22,845 nucleotides of DNA from Nosocomiicoccus ampullae (GCF_001696685.1 NZ_MBFG01000022.1:1-22845); one strand, 5' to 3'; positions 1-6,723 are shown, counted from the stretch's first letter. The notes: generated by a model not told the origin, from the letters alone. Program-made: numbers and translations.

Positions 1-2
1 AC

Positions 3-266
3 CAATTAGATATTACAAAACGCTTTAAAAGAGCATACGATAAATTAGATTCAAATATTCAAGATGAAGTTGATGAAGCAATTAAAGCATTGATAAAAGG
101 TCGACCTTATCCAAGATCTTTAAGAGTAAAAAAGATGAAAGGACATAAATCAATCTTCGAAGCCTCACCTACTATGTCAATACGTATGACCTTTCAATAC
201 AATAATCCTGATTATATTGTATTACGTAATGTAGGTAGTCATGACATTACTTTATCTAAGCCTTAA
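3..266 (+). CDS. RelE/ParE-like type II toxin, 5' end cut off by the window
   Basis: The frame is open from the window edge and stops at TAA 264-266, leaving 87 residues of the C-terminal part. The visible segment begins with an ITKRFKRAYDKL-like helix, continues with a basic stretch (RSLRVKKMKGHKSIFEASP) and ends with the strand pattern LRNVGSHDITLSKP. This order (helical N-terminus, basic strands, RxxxVGxHD-like end) is typical of small RelE-superfamily ribosome-dependent mRNA interferases and their 'cytotoxin' relatives. The cognate antitoxin would normally lie just upstream, outside the window; none is visible downstream. The assignment is by remembered sequence pattern, so the family call is moderately sure and catalytic residues are not assigned. 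The gene sits next to an Fst-type toxin locus and a truncated Toprim gene, which fits an accessory or plasmid-derived segment. Confidence 0.6.
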   Translation, partial: QLDITKRFKRAYDKLDSNIQDEVDEAIKALIKGRPYPRSLRVKKMKGHKSIFEASPTMSIRMTFQYNNPDYIVLRNVGSHDITLSKP

Positions 267-440
267 TAACTTTTAAAATTAGAAACAAAAAATATTTTAT
301 AAACCTAATAAAGAAATCGATATTGATGGGAATCAATTAAATAAACAATTTAATAATTAACGTTATATGAAGATGATAGATACAATGGTAGATATCGTAA
401 AAGGGGAAATATTTAATTTAGAAGTCGAATAGCTTGAACA

Positions 441-469
441 TTGCAAGTCACTAATATAAATTGTATAAT
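441..469 (+). promoter_or_regulatory. Promoter of the Fst antitoxin RNA
   Basis: TTGCAA (441-446) and a perfect TATAAT (464-469) are separated by 17 bases. The expected transcription start is near 476, about 60 bases before the terminator at 503-538. No SD or ORF follows, so it drives a short non-coding RNA. Confidence 0.7.
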
Positions 470-478
470 ATAAATAAC

Positions 479-502
479 AAAAATTAGTTCCATGGCTTCA
501 CC
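479..502 (+). repeat. Direct repeat copy 1 (antitoxin side, DR-like)
   Basis: 479-495 reads AAAAATTAGTTCCATGG and 640-656 reads AAAAATTAATTCCATGG, one difference in 17. Both are followed within a few bases by TTCACC. In par-type loci such repeats provide the antitoxin-toxin RNA pairing region. Confidence 0.75.
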
Positions 503-538
503 AAAGCCCTCACTACTCGCAATAGTGAGGGCTTTTTT
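503..538. terminator. Bidirectional terminator shared by Fst toxin mRNA and antitoxin RNA
   Basis: The perfect 13-bp stem AAAGCCCTCACTA (503-515) / TAGTGAGGGCTTT (523-535) has a 7-base loop. On the plus strand it is followed by T533-T538. On the minus strand the T-run is only TTT, so it should work better for the antitoxin RNA. Confidence 0.8.
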
Positions 539-558
539 ATGGTGTTGGCTATTGTCGC

Positions 559-654
559 CTATTTATCATTGCGATTACGTAGCCAATACGCAAAGTACGC
601 AACGATACCCCCAACAATAATAGGGGCAATGATGTTAACAAAAATTAATTCCAT
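559..654 (-). CDS. Fst-family type I toxin, small membrane peptide
   Basis: This 31-residue peptide starts at ATG 654-652 and stops at TAG 561-559. It has the Fst/Ldr toxin layout: a short start (MELIFVN), one hydrophobic membrane-spanning segment with the family signature IIAPIIVGG, then AYFAYWLRNRNDK, a charged tail after a Trp. A very strong SD (GGAGGTG on the minus strand, 668-662) precedes the ATG by seven bases. In this family the peptide inserts in the cytoplasmic membrane and kills plasmid- or locus-free daughter cells. Its mRNA is predicted from a promoter at 710-737 to the terminator at 503-535, about 200 nt, and is opposed by the convergent RNA at 476-538. The gene is below usual length cut-offs and its region is easily mis-called as a 103-codon plus-strand ORF beginning inside the terminator. 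Confidence 0.85.
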   Translation of the reverse strand: MELIFVNIIAPIIVGGIVAYFAYWLRNRNDK

Positions 655-665
655 GGTGTTTCACC
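640..665 (+). repeat. Direct repeat copy 2, covering the Fst start codon and SD
   Basis: Second copy of the 479-502 repeat. On the minus strand it carries GGTG of the SD, the ATG (654-652) and the first codons of the toxin, so pairing with the antitoxin RNA would mask translation initiation. Confidence 0.75.
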
Positions 666-668
666 TCC

Positions 669-692
669 TTCCTGGTAAATGTTCGCCAGGAA
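669..692 (-). promoter_or_regulatory. 5'-UTR stem-loop of the Fst toxin mRNA
   Basis: TTCCTGG (669-675) and CCAGGAA (686-692) form a 7-bp hairpin immediately upstream of the toxin start, and one arm includes the AAGG part of the SD. A 5' stem-loop that restrains ribosome access is a known element of fst mRNAs; that function is inferred here. Confidence 0.6.
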
Positions 693-709
693 GTTACGGC
701 GACTATATT

Positions 710-737
710 ATTATAACAATTAAATTCTATATGAGAA
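710..737 (-). promoter_or_regulatory. Promoter of the Fst toxin mRNA
   Basis: On the minus strand an extended -10 TGTTATAAT (TATAAT at 715-710) lies 16 bases from a weak -35 TTCTCA (737-732). Start is expected near 703, just before the UTR hairpin. Confidence 0.55.
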
Positions 738-803
738 GTAAACAGATGAGTAATACTGTCTACTTTTTATTTCATAAAAGAAAACAATATGTAGTGTTTG
801 AAT

Positions 804-836
804 ATAAAAAAATCGATGCGTTATGCACCGATCTTT
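804..836 (-). terminator. Rho-independent terminator, minus strand
   Basis: On the minus strand AAAGATCGGTGC pairs with GCATCGATTTT across a 5-base loop, with G-U pairs only in this orientation, and runs into TTTTTTTATA. It probably ends transcripts of the Toprim gene at 940-1644 and isolates the Fst locus. Confidence 0.6.
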
Positions 837-939
837 ATAATTGTAAATAAATATCATCTCTAATTCTATAAAAGAATTAGAAAAAAGAAGATGTACATAT
901 ATTATAATATAAAATAATTTTGTTATCAATATTTACTGA

Positions 940-1644
940 TTATTCTATTTCCATACCTCTACTACTCTCTAAATGTCTGTAATTTTGTAAATATTGTTTC
1001 TTACTTAATGGAATATTTTTCTCATGTTCTTGATAAGCGTGACCATTTCTTCTTACTAATTCATCATTCCAATCTTTCACATTTTCTTTTTTAGGTGGCA
1101 CAGCAAAATATATCGGCATTTCTCCGTGTTCACGGTGAACTAAATTATTTTCAATTTTATCTTGATTAAATTTTAATCCTGCTTCATCATTGTCTACTGC
1201 ATACACTACATTTGGTATCTTTCCTGTATTTTGACCAACTTCTAAAATTTGTTGGTAAATTATGCTTGGATTGTTAACACCTCGCATTGAAACATATTTT
1301 GAGTTTGGTGTTAGTCCATTGAGTGAAGCATAGCTGATCGCATCAACCTCGCTTTCAAAAAAGTAAATATTTCTAATATCTTTGTTTGGACTTGTCTTAA
1401 ATGAGAAACCAAATTTTTGATTTGCACCACTCGCTATATGCTTGTATCTTCCACCATCTTTTTTCTTATAACTCTCCTCTGAATTATGACCAACAATTTC
1501 TCCATTATTCACCCATGTATAAACGGCATTATTTCTCTCATCTTGTCGGATAAACCCTTTAATCATCAATGTATTTACAATGTCTGGATTTAACTTCCTA
1601 TCATTAATTAAATATTCTCTTACTTTCGACAGATCTTCTTTCAT
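940..1644 (-). CDS. DUF3991/Toprim protein, probably missing its N-terminal zinc-finger region
   Basis: The 234 residues begin in a DUF3991-like domain (YLINDRKLNPDIVNTLMIKG, then a QDERNNAVYTW strand pair) and continue into a Toprim fold. The two Toprim acidic motifs are visible: FFESEVDAISYASL (invariant Glu) and VVYAVDNDEAG (DxD type). Such proteins are primase-like and common on conjugative and mobilisable plasmids next to relaxases. They usually carry a CHC2-like zinc finger before DUF3991, which is absent here. The ATG at 1644 has no SD. The frame stays open upstream for about 21 more codons (including EAYAPSYDS) before a stop, without a start codon. This suggests a 5'-truncated remnant that may not be translated. 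No relaxase is visible nearby. Confidence 0.65.
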   Translation of the reverse strand: MKEDLSKVREYLINDRKLNPDIVNTLMIKGFIRQDERNNAVYTWVNNGEIVGHNSEESYKKKDGGRYKHIASGANQKFGFSFKTSPNKDIRNIYFFESEVDAISYASLNGLTPNSKYVSMRGVNNPSIIYQQILEVGQNTGKIPNVVYAVDNDEAGLKFNQDKIENNLVHREHGEMPIYFAVPPKKENVKDWNDELVRRNGHAYQEHEKNIPLSKKQYLQNYRHLESSRGMEIE

Positions 1645-1713
1645 ACTGTCATAAGAGGGCGCATAAGCTTCTAATTGAATGCATCGATTATTATAAAAAT
1701 ATAGAATTTAGCT

Positions 1714-1754
1714 CAAATTAAAAGTATGTCTCCTGAATTCTTCAAGAGACATAC
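1714..1754 (-). terminator. Terminator of the metNIQ operon
   Basis: GTATGTCTC (1724-1732) pairs with GAGACATAC (1746-1754), with an inner TGAA/TTCA pairing. On the minus strand it is followed by TTTTAATTTG. It lies 69 bases after the metQ stop and marks the edge of the accessory segment. Confidence 0.7.
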
Positions 1755-1822
1755 CTTAAAATCAGTATAATACCAAATAGTACAACTTGGGTAACACATC
1801 ATTTTAAAAGTGGATTTTTCTA

Positions 1823-2635
1823 TTACCAACCAATATCTTCAAGTGGAATGAACGTTGGAATTAACGCACCACCATAAGTATCTAAGATTAGTTGTTTCGT
1901 ATCATCTTCTTGGTAAAGTTCAGCAATTCTATTCAGTGTTTCGTTATCTTTATCTTCAGCGCGGACTGCGATAATGTTAACGTAAGGCGTCGCTGTGTCG
2001 TCTTCTAAGAAAATTGAATCGTTTTGAATATCGAATCCTGCGTCACGAGCGATTCCGTTGTTGATTGCTCCAGCTGCTACGTCATCTAATGTTCTCGGGA
2101 TTTGTGCTGGTGCGACTTCTTTAAATACGATGTTTTTCTTGTTTTCAACAACCGCATCTTCAATTGAATCTAAGCCGTTATAGTTATCTACTAATTTAAT
2201 AACTCCCGCTTCTTCTAAAAGCATTAACGCACGCCCTTGGTTTGAAACGTCGTTTGGTACCGCAACTGTGTCTCCTTCTTTTAACTCACTTAAATCTTTG
2301 ATTTTGTTAGAGTAAATTCCCATTGGTGCTAAGTTAGTCGTTGCGATCGGTACTAAGTCTAAATCTCTTTCTTTAATAAACTCATCGAAGTAAGCGACTG
2401 TTTGGAATGCGTTCGCATCGATATCACCGTCAGCAAGTGCAGTGTTTGGTTGAACGTAGTCATTAAACGATACGATTTCAATATCAATACCTTCTTTTTT
2501 CGCTTTTTCAGCGACAAAATCCCAAACTGTCGTATCTGTACCACTAACTCCAATTTTCACTTTTTCGTTATTACCACATGCGCTAAGGACAACAATAGAT
2601 ATAAGTGCTAAAAATAATACATGTAATTTATTCAT
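1823..2635 (-). CDS. metQ: Methionine ABC transporter substrate-binding lipoprotein MetQ (NlpA family)
   Basis: This 270-residue protein captures methionine outside the membrane for the MetNI importer. It has a lipoprotein signal: KLHV, a hydrophobic core and the lipobox LSAC with the modified Cys at about residue 20. The NlpA-type body starts KVKIGVSGTDTTVWDFV and contains the family landmarks DIDANAFQTVAYFDEF, TTNLAPMGIYS, VAVPNDVSNQGRAL and the C-terminal YGGALIP. Length matches the family. An SD (AGGGGA) precedes the ATG. It is the last gene of metN-metI-metQ, 23 bases after metI, and shares the SAM-I riboswitch upstream of metN. Exact ligand preference (L- or D-methionine, dipeptides) cannot be read from the sequence, but the riboswitch strongly supports a methionine role. 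Confidence 0.95.
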   Translation of the reverse strand: MNKLHVLFLALISIVVLSACGNNEKVKIGVSGTDTTVWDFVAEKAKKEGIDIEIVSFNDYVQPNTALADGDIDANAFQTVAYFDEFIKERDLDLVPIATTNLAPMGIYSNKIKDLSELKEGDTVAVPNDVSNQGRALMLLEEAGVIKLVDNYNGLDSIEDAVVENKKNIVFKEVAPAQIPRTLDDVAAGAINNGIARDAGFDIQNDSIFLEDDTATPYVNIIAVRAEDKDNETLNRIAELYQEDDTKQLILDTYGGALIPTFIPLEDIGW

Positions 2636-2658
2636 TATAAAATTTCCCCTTTTAATTT

Positions 2659-3309
2659 TTACTTTCTTCTAACTATTCTTGATAATCCATTTCCAAGTGA
2701 CTGTAATCCTTGAACTAAAACGACGAGGATAACTACTGTGACTAACATCGTCATACCATCAAATCTTTGATAACCGTAAGTAATGGCTAAGTCTCCAATT
2801 CCTCCACCACCAACAGTTCCAGCCATCGCTGATGCTCCGACTAAACCGATCGTAGCGATTGTGAAGTTTAAGATGAGTGAACCTAACGCTTCCGGGATAA
2901 CGAATCTAAAGATGGTTTGTAGAGGCGTTGCGCCCATCGCATCTGCCGCTTCAAGCACACCGTCATCTACTTCTAGTAGCGATGATTCTACGAGCCTTGC
3001 AACATATGGTCCTGCATAGACGACCATCGGTACAATCGCAGCCGCCGTTCCAATTGAGCTTCCGACGATGAGTCTCGTAAACGGTATAATTGCAACGAGT
3101 AAGATGATAAATGGTATTGATCTTAAAATGTTAATAACGAAACTAAGTATAGTGAATGTTATTTTTTCTTCTAAAATTCCACCATTCCTTGTGACGTATA
3201 ATAGCACCCCAAGTGGAATCCCAAGTAAAATACTAAAGACAAACGATATCGTCACCATTTGAAGTGTTTCAACGAGTGCACTTAAAATTCGATCAGTACT
3301 CACTAGCAT
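2659..3309 (-). CDS. metI: Methionine ABC transporter permease MetI
   Basis: A 216-residue inner-membrane permease with about five hydrophobic segments. It carries the cytoplasmic EAA loop that docks on the ATPase, seen as EAADAMGATPLQTIFRFVIPE, close to the family consensus. The stretch YAGPYVARLVESSLLEVDDG before it is also typical of MetI. The start ATG (3309-3307) lies inside the end of metN, a 17-base overlap, with its SD GAGGTGACAAGAA also inside metN. This indicates translational coupling of ATPase and permease. It works with MetN and MetQ to import methionine. Confidence 0.95.
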   Translation of the reverse strand: MLVSTDRILSALVETLQMVTISFVFSILLGIPLGVLLYVTRNGGILEEKITFTILSFVINILRSIPFIILLVAIIPFTRLIVGSSIGTAAAIVPMVVYAGPYVARLVESSLLEVDDGVLEAADAMGATPLQTIFRFVIPEALGSLILNFTIATIGLVGASAMAGTVGGGGIGDLAITYGYQRFDGMTMLVTVVILVVLVQGLQSLGNGLSRIVRRK

Positions 3310-4327
3310 TTCTTGTCACCTCACTATATAAGACCTCTTGTTCTGTTAAAAAGGCTTTAACCTTTTCAATTTCCTCGGCTTCACCGATAAATTCGACAAT
3401 TAGATTACCAAATGGTGTACGTTGAAGTTCTGTAATATTTCCAAACAACACGCTCGCTTCAACGTCATAGCGTTTTGACAATTGACTGAGTACCGGTTGC
3501 CCTGCACTATCTGCAATGAAATTGAGTCGATAAATATGACGCTTTATATCGTCGCTTAATAGTCTAAGTACAAAGTCCGGAACTTCACTATGCATGACTG
3601 TATTTACGAATTTAACACCCGTTCTCGTACTTGGATTTGAAAAAATATCAAACACGCTACCAGACTCTATCACTTCACCGTTTTCCATAATCGCAACTTT
3701 GTCACAGATTTCTCTTACGACACTCATTTCGTGCGTGATGAGTAAAATCGTAATGTTATATTCTTCATTTACTCTTTTGAGTAAAGATAAAATTGATGCT
3801 GTCGTTTCAGGGTCCAAAGCACTCGTCGCTTCGTCACAGAGTAAAATTTTAGGTTGTGTTGCGAGTGCTCTTGCGATTCCGATACGTTGTTTTTGACCAC
3901 CCGACAATTCATCTGGGTAGTTCTGTGCTTTATCCTTTAAACCGACGAAATCAAGGAGTTCGTTCACTCTTTTTTCAATTTCTTCTTTCGGTGTGCCAGA
4001 TAAAATTAGCGGCATTGCCACGTTTTTAAATACTGTTTTTGAATTCAGCAAGTTAAAATGTTGGAATATCATGCCGATATCTTTTTTAATCTCGCGAATT
4101 TCTTTACTATTCGCTTTCTTTAAATGCTTACCATCTACGATGACTTCGCCACTTGTCGGCGTCGTTAAGTGGTTGATCGTACGGAGTAACGTACTTTTCC
4201 CAGCGCCACTAAAGCCGACAATGCCGTATATTTCACCTTCTTTAATATCCAGTGAAACGTTTTTTAGTGCTTCGGTTGTTACACCTTTACGATTAAATGT
4301 CTTTGAGACATTTTCAATTTGAATCAC
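3293..4327 (-). CDS. metN: Methionine ABC transporter ATP-binding protein MetN
   Basis: The ATPase of the methionine importer, about 344 residues. The nucleotide-binding domain shows Walker A GFSGAGKST, the Q-loop MIFQHFNLL, signature LSGGQKQRIGIARAL, Walker B ILLCDEATSALD and the H-loop LLITHEM. The C-terminal 90 residues form the NIL regulatory domain found in MetN proteins, where methionine binding inhibits transport (family knowledge). I chose the GTG at 4327-4325, giving MIQIENVSKTF, because the AAGGTG at 4339-4334 then serves as SD six bases upstream. The in-frame GTG at 4336 lies inside that SD. First gene of the operon, directly after a SAM-I riboswitch terminator. Confidence 0.95.
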   Translation of the reverse strand: MIQIENVSKTFNRKGVTTEALKNVSLDIKEGEIYGIVGFSGAGKSTLLRTINHLTTPTSGEVIVDGKHLKKANSKEIREIKKDIGMIFQHFNLLNSKTVFKNVAMPLILSGTPKEEIEKRVNELLDFVGLKDKAQNYPDELSGGQKQRIGIARALATQPKILLCDEATSALDPETTASILSLLKRVNEEYNITILLITHEMSVVREICDKVAIMENGEVIESGSVFDIFSNPSTRTGVKFVNTVMHSEVPDFVLRLLSDDIKRHIYRLNFIADSAGQPVLSQLSKRYDVEASVLFGNITELQRTPFGNLIVEFIGEAEEIEKVKAFLTEQEVLYSEVTRNASEY

Positions 4328-4353
4328 AAAATTCACCTTCCAACGTATATTAC

Positions 4354-4501
4354 AAAATAAAAAACCCTATTTTTATATAGATAAAAATAGGGCCGCACTA
4401 TTCTTATCTACTAGCTAAACGCTACTGGAATTGGCACAACACATATAAAATGCTCGCTGCCGAGGCTTCAAAGGGCCAGTCCCTCCACCTCTCTGGATAA
4501 G
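4354..4501 (-). promoter_or_regulatory. SAM-I (S-box) riboswitch with terminator, controlling metNIQ
   Basis: On the minus strand the P1 arm CTTATC (4501-4496) is followed by the S-box consensus AGAGAGGTGGAGGGACTGGC, then CCCTTTGAAGCC and CGGCAGC. The P1 partner GATAAG is at 4408-4403. A strong terminator follows: CCCTATTTTTAT / ATAAAAATAGGG (4392-4365) and a T-run (4364-4354). When S-adenosylmethionine is bound the aptamer holds P1 and lets the terminator form, shutting off methionine import; the overlap of P1 with an antiterminator is inferred. Confidence 0.95.
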
Positions 4502-4523
4502 ATAAATTAAATTGTTGGATATA

Positions 4524-4552
4524 ACTTTAATTCATTGAAAAACGAATGTCAA
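4524..4552 (-). promoter_or_regulatory. Promoter of the metNIQ transcript
   Basis: A perfect -35 TTGACA (4552-4547) lies 17 bases from the -10 TAAAGT (4529-4524). The predicted start, near 4517, is just upstream of the riboswitch P1 helix. Confidence 0.65.
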
Positions 4553-4576
4553 CATGTTTTCTGAAAATTTTATAAA

Positions 4577-5092
4577 TTATTCTGTGATTTCGAATTCTGC
4601 ACCGATTTCAATTTTGACGTCTTTACCTACCATGACGCCTCCTGCTTCTAACGCTTGGTTCCAAGTAAGTCCATATTTTTCACGATTGATCGTACCTCTT
4701 AAAATAACTCCTGTAACATAAGAGTCTGTAAATGGGTTTTTGTGTACGCCGTTATGTTCAAATTCAAAAGTTTCCTCATGAACTTCATCTTTAATTTTTA
4801 AATCACCTGTAATCGTATTGTCCGTCACTGATTTTGAGACGAATTCTATTTCAGGGAATTTTTCTACATCGAAAAAGTCTGCTGATCTTAAATGATTATC
4901 ACGATCTGCATTTTTAGTTTCGATTGAATCTACATACGCAATTCCTTTAACTTGTAATGTGCTTAAGTCTTCAAGATCACCTGAAATTTCTCCATCAAAT
5001 TCTGTGAATCTACCTTTCACTGTAGATACCATCATATGTTTTACAGAAAATTCTACTGAGCTGTGTGATTTGTCTAATTTAAATGTTGTCAT
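4577..5092 (-). CDS. YceI-family protein
   Basis: A 171-residue YceI-domain lipocalin-like beta-barrel. The family fingerprint is clear: it opens FKLDKSHSSVEFSVKHMMVS and VKGRFTEFDGEIS, followed by the RSADFFDVEKFPEIEFVS motif and the ending GLTWNQALEAGGVMVGKDV. Family members bind isoprenoid or quinone-like lipids. There is no signal peptide, so it is cytoplasmic, as in many Firmicutes. It starts 24 bases after mhqD and has a purine-rich SD (GGAAGGA), so it is probably the last gene of the mhq unit. A lipid/quinone-binding protein in a quinone-stress operon is a sensible partnership, but that function is inferred. No convincing terminator separates it from the met promoter. Confidence 0.85.
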   Translation of the reverse strand: MTTFKLDKSHSSVEFSVKHMMVSTVKGRFTEFDGEISGDLEDLSTLQVKGIAYVDSIETKNADRDNHLRSADFFDVEKFPEIEFVSKSVTDNTITGDLKIKDEVHEETFEFEHNGVHKNPFTDSYVTGVILRGTINREKYGLTWNQALEAGGVMVGKDVKIEIGAEFEITE

Positions 5093-5116
5093 TTTAATTC
5101 CTTCTTCCTTATAAAT

Positions 5117-5716
5117 TTAATGATTTAATAACCATGTTTTTGCTTTCTCAACTGCATCAGTTGTAATTTCATGTCCATTTACATGAACTGTTGTTACTTT
5201 TGCTCCACGTGAAGTAAAAAGTTGTTCTACATATTCGTTATCTTCTAGTGTCACCATTGGATCGTTATCCCCGACTGATAAGAATACTTTTAAGTCGGAC
5301 ATATCTTTACTGTTATCTGTTAGTTCTAACGGATATAGTGGTGCGAATAGTATTGACCGCTTAAAATCAACATCTTCACGTAGTAGTAAGTGAATTGCGA
5401 TATTTGCGCCATTTGAAAATCCAACCGGAATTAGATCCTGTATATCGAACTCTTCAGATTCCGATATCTTTTGTAGAAAATCAAGCAATTCTTGCCCTCT
5501 ATAATTTAAATCTTCCAAGTCATACTGACCGAAACCAAGACGTTTAAAATATCGGTTCATGCCATTTTCTTGAACATTTCCTCTAACAGATAACACGCCA
5601 TATGAATCATCTAACATGTTTGCGAGTGGTAACAGTCCTCTTTCGTCTGATCCTGTTCCATGTAGAAGCAAGAATATCGGTTTACCTTTTTGGCCCTTGT
5701 TAAATATATAGTGCAT
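5117..5716 (-). CDS. mhqD: Carboxylesterase/phospholipase MhqD (alpha/beta hydrolase)
   Basis: An alpha/beta hydrolase of about 199 residues. The oxyanion-side motif LLLHGTGSDE, the nucleophile elbow GFSNGA (Ser), an acidic residue in GDNDPMV and the catalytic His in NGHEIT are all present, giving a full triad. MhqD enzymes belong to the quinone-inducible mhq regulon of Bacillus and Staphylococcus; their natural substrate is not certain. I start at ATG 5716 (MHYIFNKG) because this matches the MKHIY-like start of Bacillus MhqD and places AGGTG six bases upstream. A GTG three codons earlier (5725) directly abuts the mhqE stop and is the alternative. The adjacency indicates translational coupling with mhqE. 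Confidence 0.88.
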   Translation of the reverse strand: MHYIFNKGQKGKPIFLLLHGTGSDERGLLPLANMLDDSYGVLSVRGNVQENGMNRYFKRLGFGQYDLEDLNYRGQELLDFLQKISESEEFDIQDLIPVGFSNGANIAIHLLLREDVDFKRSILFAPLYPLELTDNSKDMSDLKVFLSVGDNDPMVTLEDNEYVEQLFTSRGAKVTTVHVNGHEITTDAVEKAKTWLLNH

Positions 5717-5725
5717 AACATTCAC

Positions 5726-6682
5726 CTACTTCCTTGAAGTGTCAAACGGACGAACTCTCGTTTCGATATCTTCACGTCTATGTTCTAAAGCTGGCGGCAA
5801 TGCTAATGATTCACCGAGTGTTTCGTATGGTTCATCGGTCATAAATCCTGGTCCATCTGTTGAGATTTCAAAGAGAATATGACCAATTCTTGCGTATAAC
5901 GCTTTAAAATAAAATCGATCGATGATTCCTGAGTTAGGCACACGGTGTTCTTTATAGCGCTGAACCCAGTTATTCAATGCTTCATCATCTTTTACGCGAA
6001 ATGCCACATGGTGAATTTCTCCATAACCTTGTTTAGAGTCTTCACTCTTTTCATCGTGGAACACGTGCAATTCAGCTCCATTACCGCCTTCACCCATCGT
6101 TAAAATAGTATACGTGTCATTCTTAGATACAACTTCCATGTCGTACACATTTTGTAACATGTCAATAAACGCATCATAATAACTGACTTTAATTACCATT
6201 GGACCTAGACCGTATATCGCGTATTCTTTTGGCACAGGTCCATTTTCCCACGGAATTCCTGCTTGAACACCTCTGTTATCTTCGTCAGATATAAGTTGAT
6301 AGTATTGCTCATCATCATCTTCAAAGCGTAAAACTTTATGCCCATTAAATTCAGTGATTTCTTCGTGTGTGACATTAAATGTTTCAAAACGTTTTTTGTA
6401 ATATTCAATTGCCGCGTCACTTGGTACGCGAAATGACGTTCTATAGAGAGAGTTTGTGCCTTTTTTACCTTTAACTTGATTTGGGAAATCAAAAAATGTC
6501 ATATCCGTACCTGCATTCCCAACATCATCTGCAAAAAATGTATGGTACGTATAAATATCATCTTGATTGACTGTCTTTTTCACGAGTCGCATGCCTAAAA
6601 TTTCAGTGAAAAACTTATAATTTTCTATCGCATCTTTTGTCATTGCCGTTACGTGGTGGAGTCCTAGAAGTTTGTTTTCCAT
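5726..6682 (-). CDS. mhqE: Ring-cleaving dioxygenase MhqE/MhqO (VOC fold)
   Basis: A 318-residue vicinal-oxygen-chelate (glyoxalase/extradiol dioxygenase) protein made of two VOC modules. Metal-ligand positions are visible as LLGLHHVTAM near the N-terminus, GEIHHVAFRV in the second module and the late Glu in HILFEISTDGPG. Members of this group are induced by and help degrade hydroquinones and other electrophiles; activity is inferred from family. The C-terminal extension with DEPYETLGESLALPP is characteristic. The SD GGAGGT sits seven bases from the ATG. Upstream are an 18-base palindromic operator and the mhqR terminator, so the gene probably has its own MhqR-repressed promoter. The gene order R-E-D matches S. 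aureus mhqRED. Confidence 0.9.
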   Translation of the reverse strand: MENKLLGLHHVTAMTKDAIENYKFFTEILGMRLVKKTVNQDDIYTYHTFFADDVGNAGTDMTFFDFPNQVKGKKGTNSLYRTSFRVPSDAAIEYYKKRFETFNVTHEEITEFNGHKVLRFEDDDEQYYQLISDEDNRGVQAGIPWENGPVPKEYAIYGLGPMVIKVSYYDAFIDMLQNVYDMEVVSKNDTYTILTMGEGGNGAELHVFHDEKSEDSKQGYGEIHHVAFRVKDDEALNNWVQRYKEHRVPNSGIIDRFYFKALYARIGHILFEISTDGPGFMTDEPYETLGESLALPPALEHRREDIETRVRPFDTSRK

Positions 6683-6699
6683 AGTTTTACCTCCTACAT

Positions 6700-6717
6700 T
6701 ATTTCGAATTCGAAATA
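6700..6717 (-). promoter_or_regulatory. MhqR operator upstream of mhqE
   Basis: TATTTCGAATTCGAAATA is a perfect 18-base palindrome, nearly the same as the site upstream of mhqR (7192-7209). It resembles the CGAATTCG-centred operators known for MhqR regulons. Confidence 0.8.
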
Positions 6718-6723
6718 TAACTT

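Larger units (their letters stand above)
476..538 (+). ncRNA. Antitoxin RNA (RNA II-like) of the Fst/par-type type I system
   Basis: A strong promoter (441-469) fires into a perfect 13-bp terminator hairpin (503-535), giving a predicted RNA of about 62 nt, close to the known size of RNA II of the Enterococcus plasmid pAD1 par locus (established knowledge). Its 5' part, 479-502, is a near copy (16 of 17 bases in the core) of 640-665, which spans the start codon and SD region of the toxin gene on the other strand. The RNA can therefore pair in trans with the toxin mRNA both at its translation start and at the shared terminator. This is the way RNA II blocks Fst translation. The RNA is inferred from sequence only; its ends are estimates. 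Confidence 0.7.

Noticed and set aside
267..440. Two short frames after the RelE-like gene (for example from ATG 367 to TAG 432)
   Set aside because: No SD and no recognisable family; may be remnants of a lost gene but nothing supports a product.
539..850. 103-codon plus-strand frame across the Fst region
   Set aside because: It starts inside the terminator stem, has no SD, and is antisense to the Fst toxin and its leader.
866..890. Hairpin CTAATTCT / AGAATTAG
   Set aside because: No T-run in either direction immediately after the stem, AT-rich and likely to arise by chance.
720..929. 69-codon minus-strand frame
   Set aside because: No SD, composition is that of AT-rich non-coding DNA (Ile/Tyr/Phe-rich), and it overlaps the minus-strand terminator at 804-836.
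4535..4565. Possible hairpin (GAAAAC / GTTTTTC, minus strand) between yceI and the met promoter
   Set aside because: Weak, bulged, overlaps the -35 of the met promoter and lacks a proper T-run after the stem.
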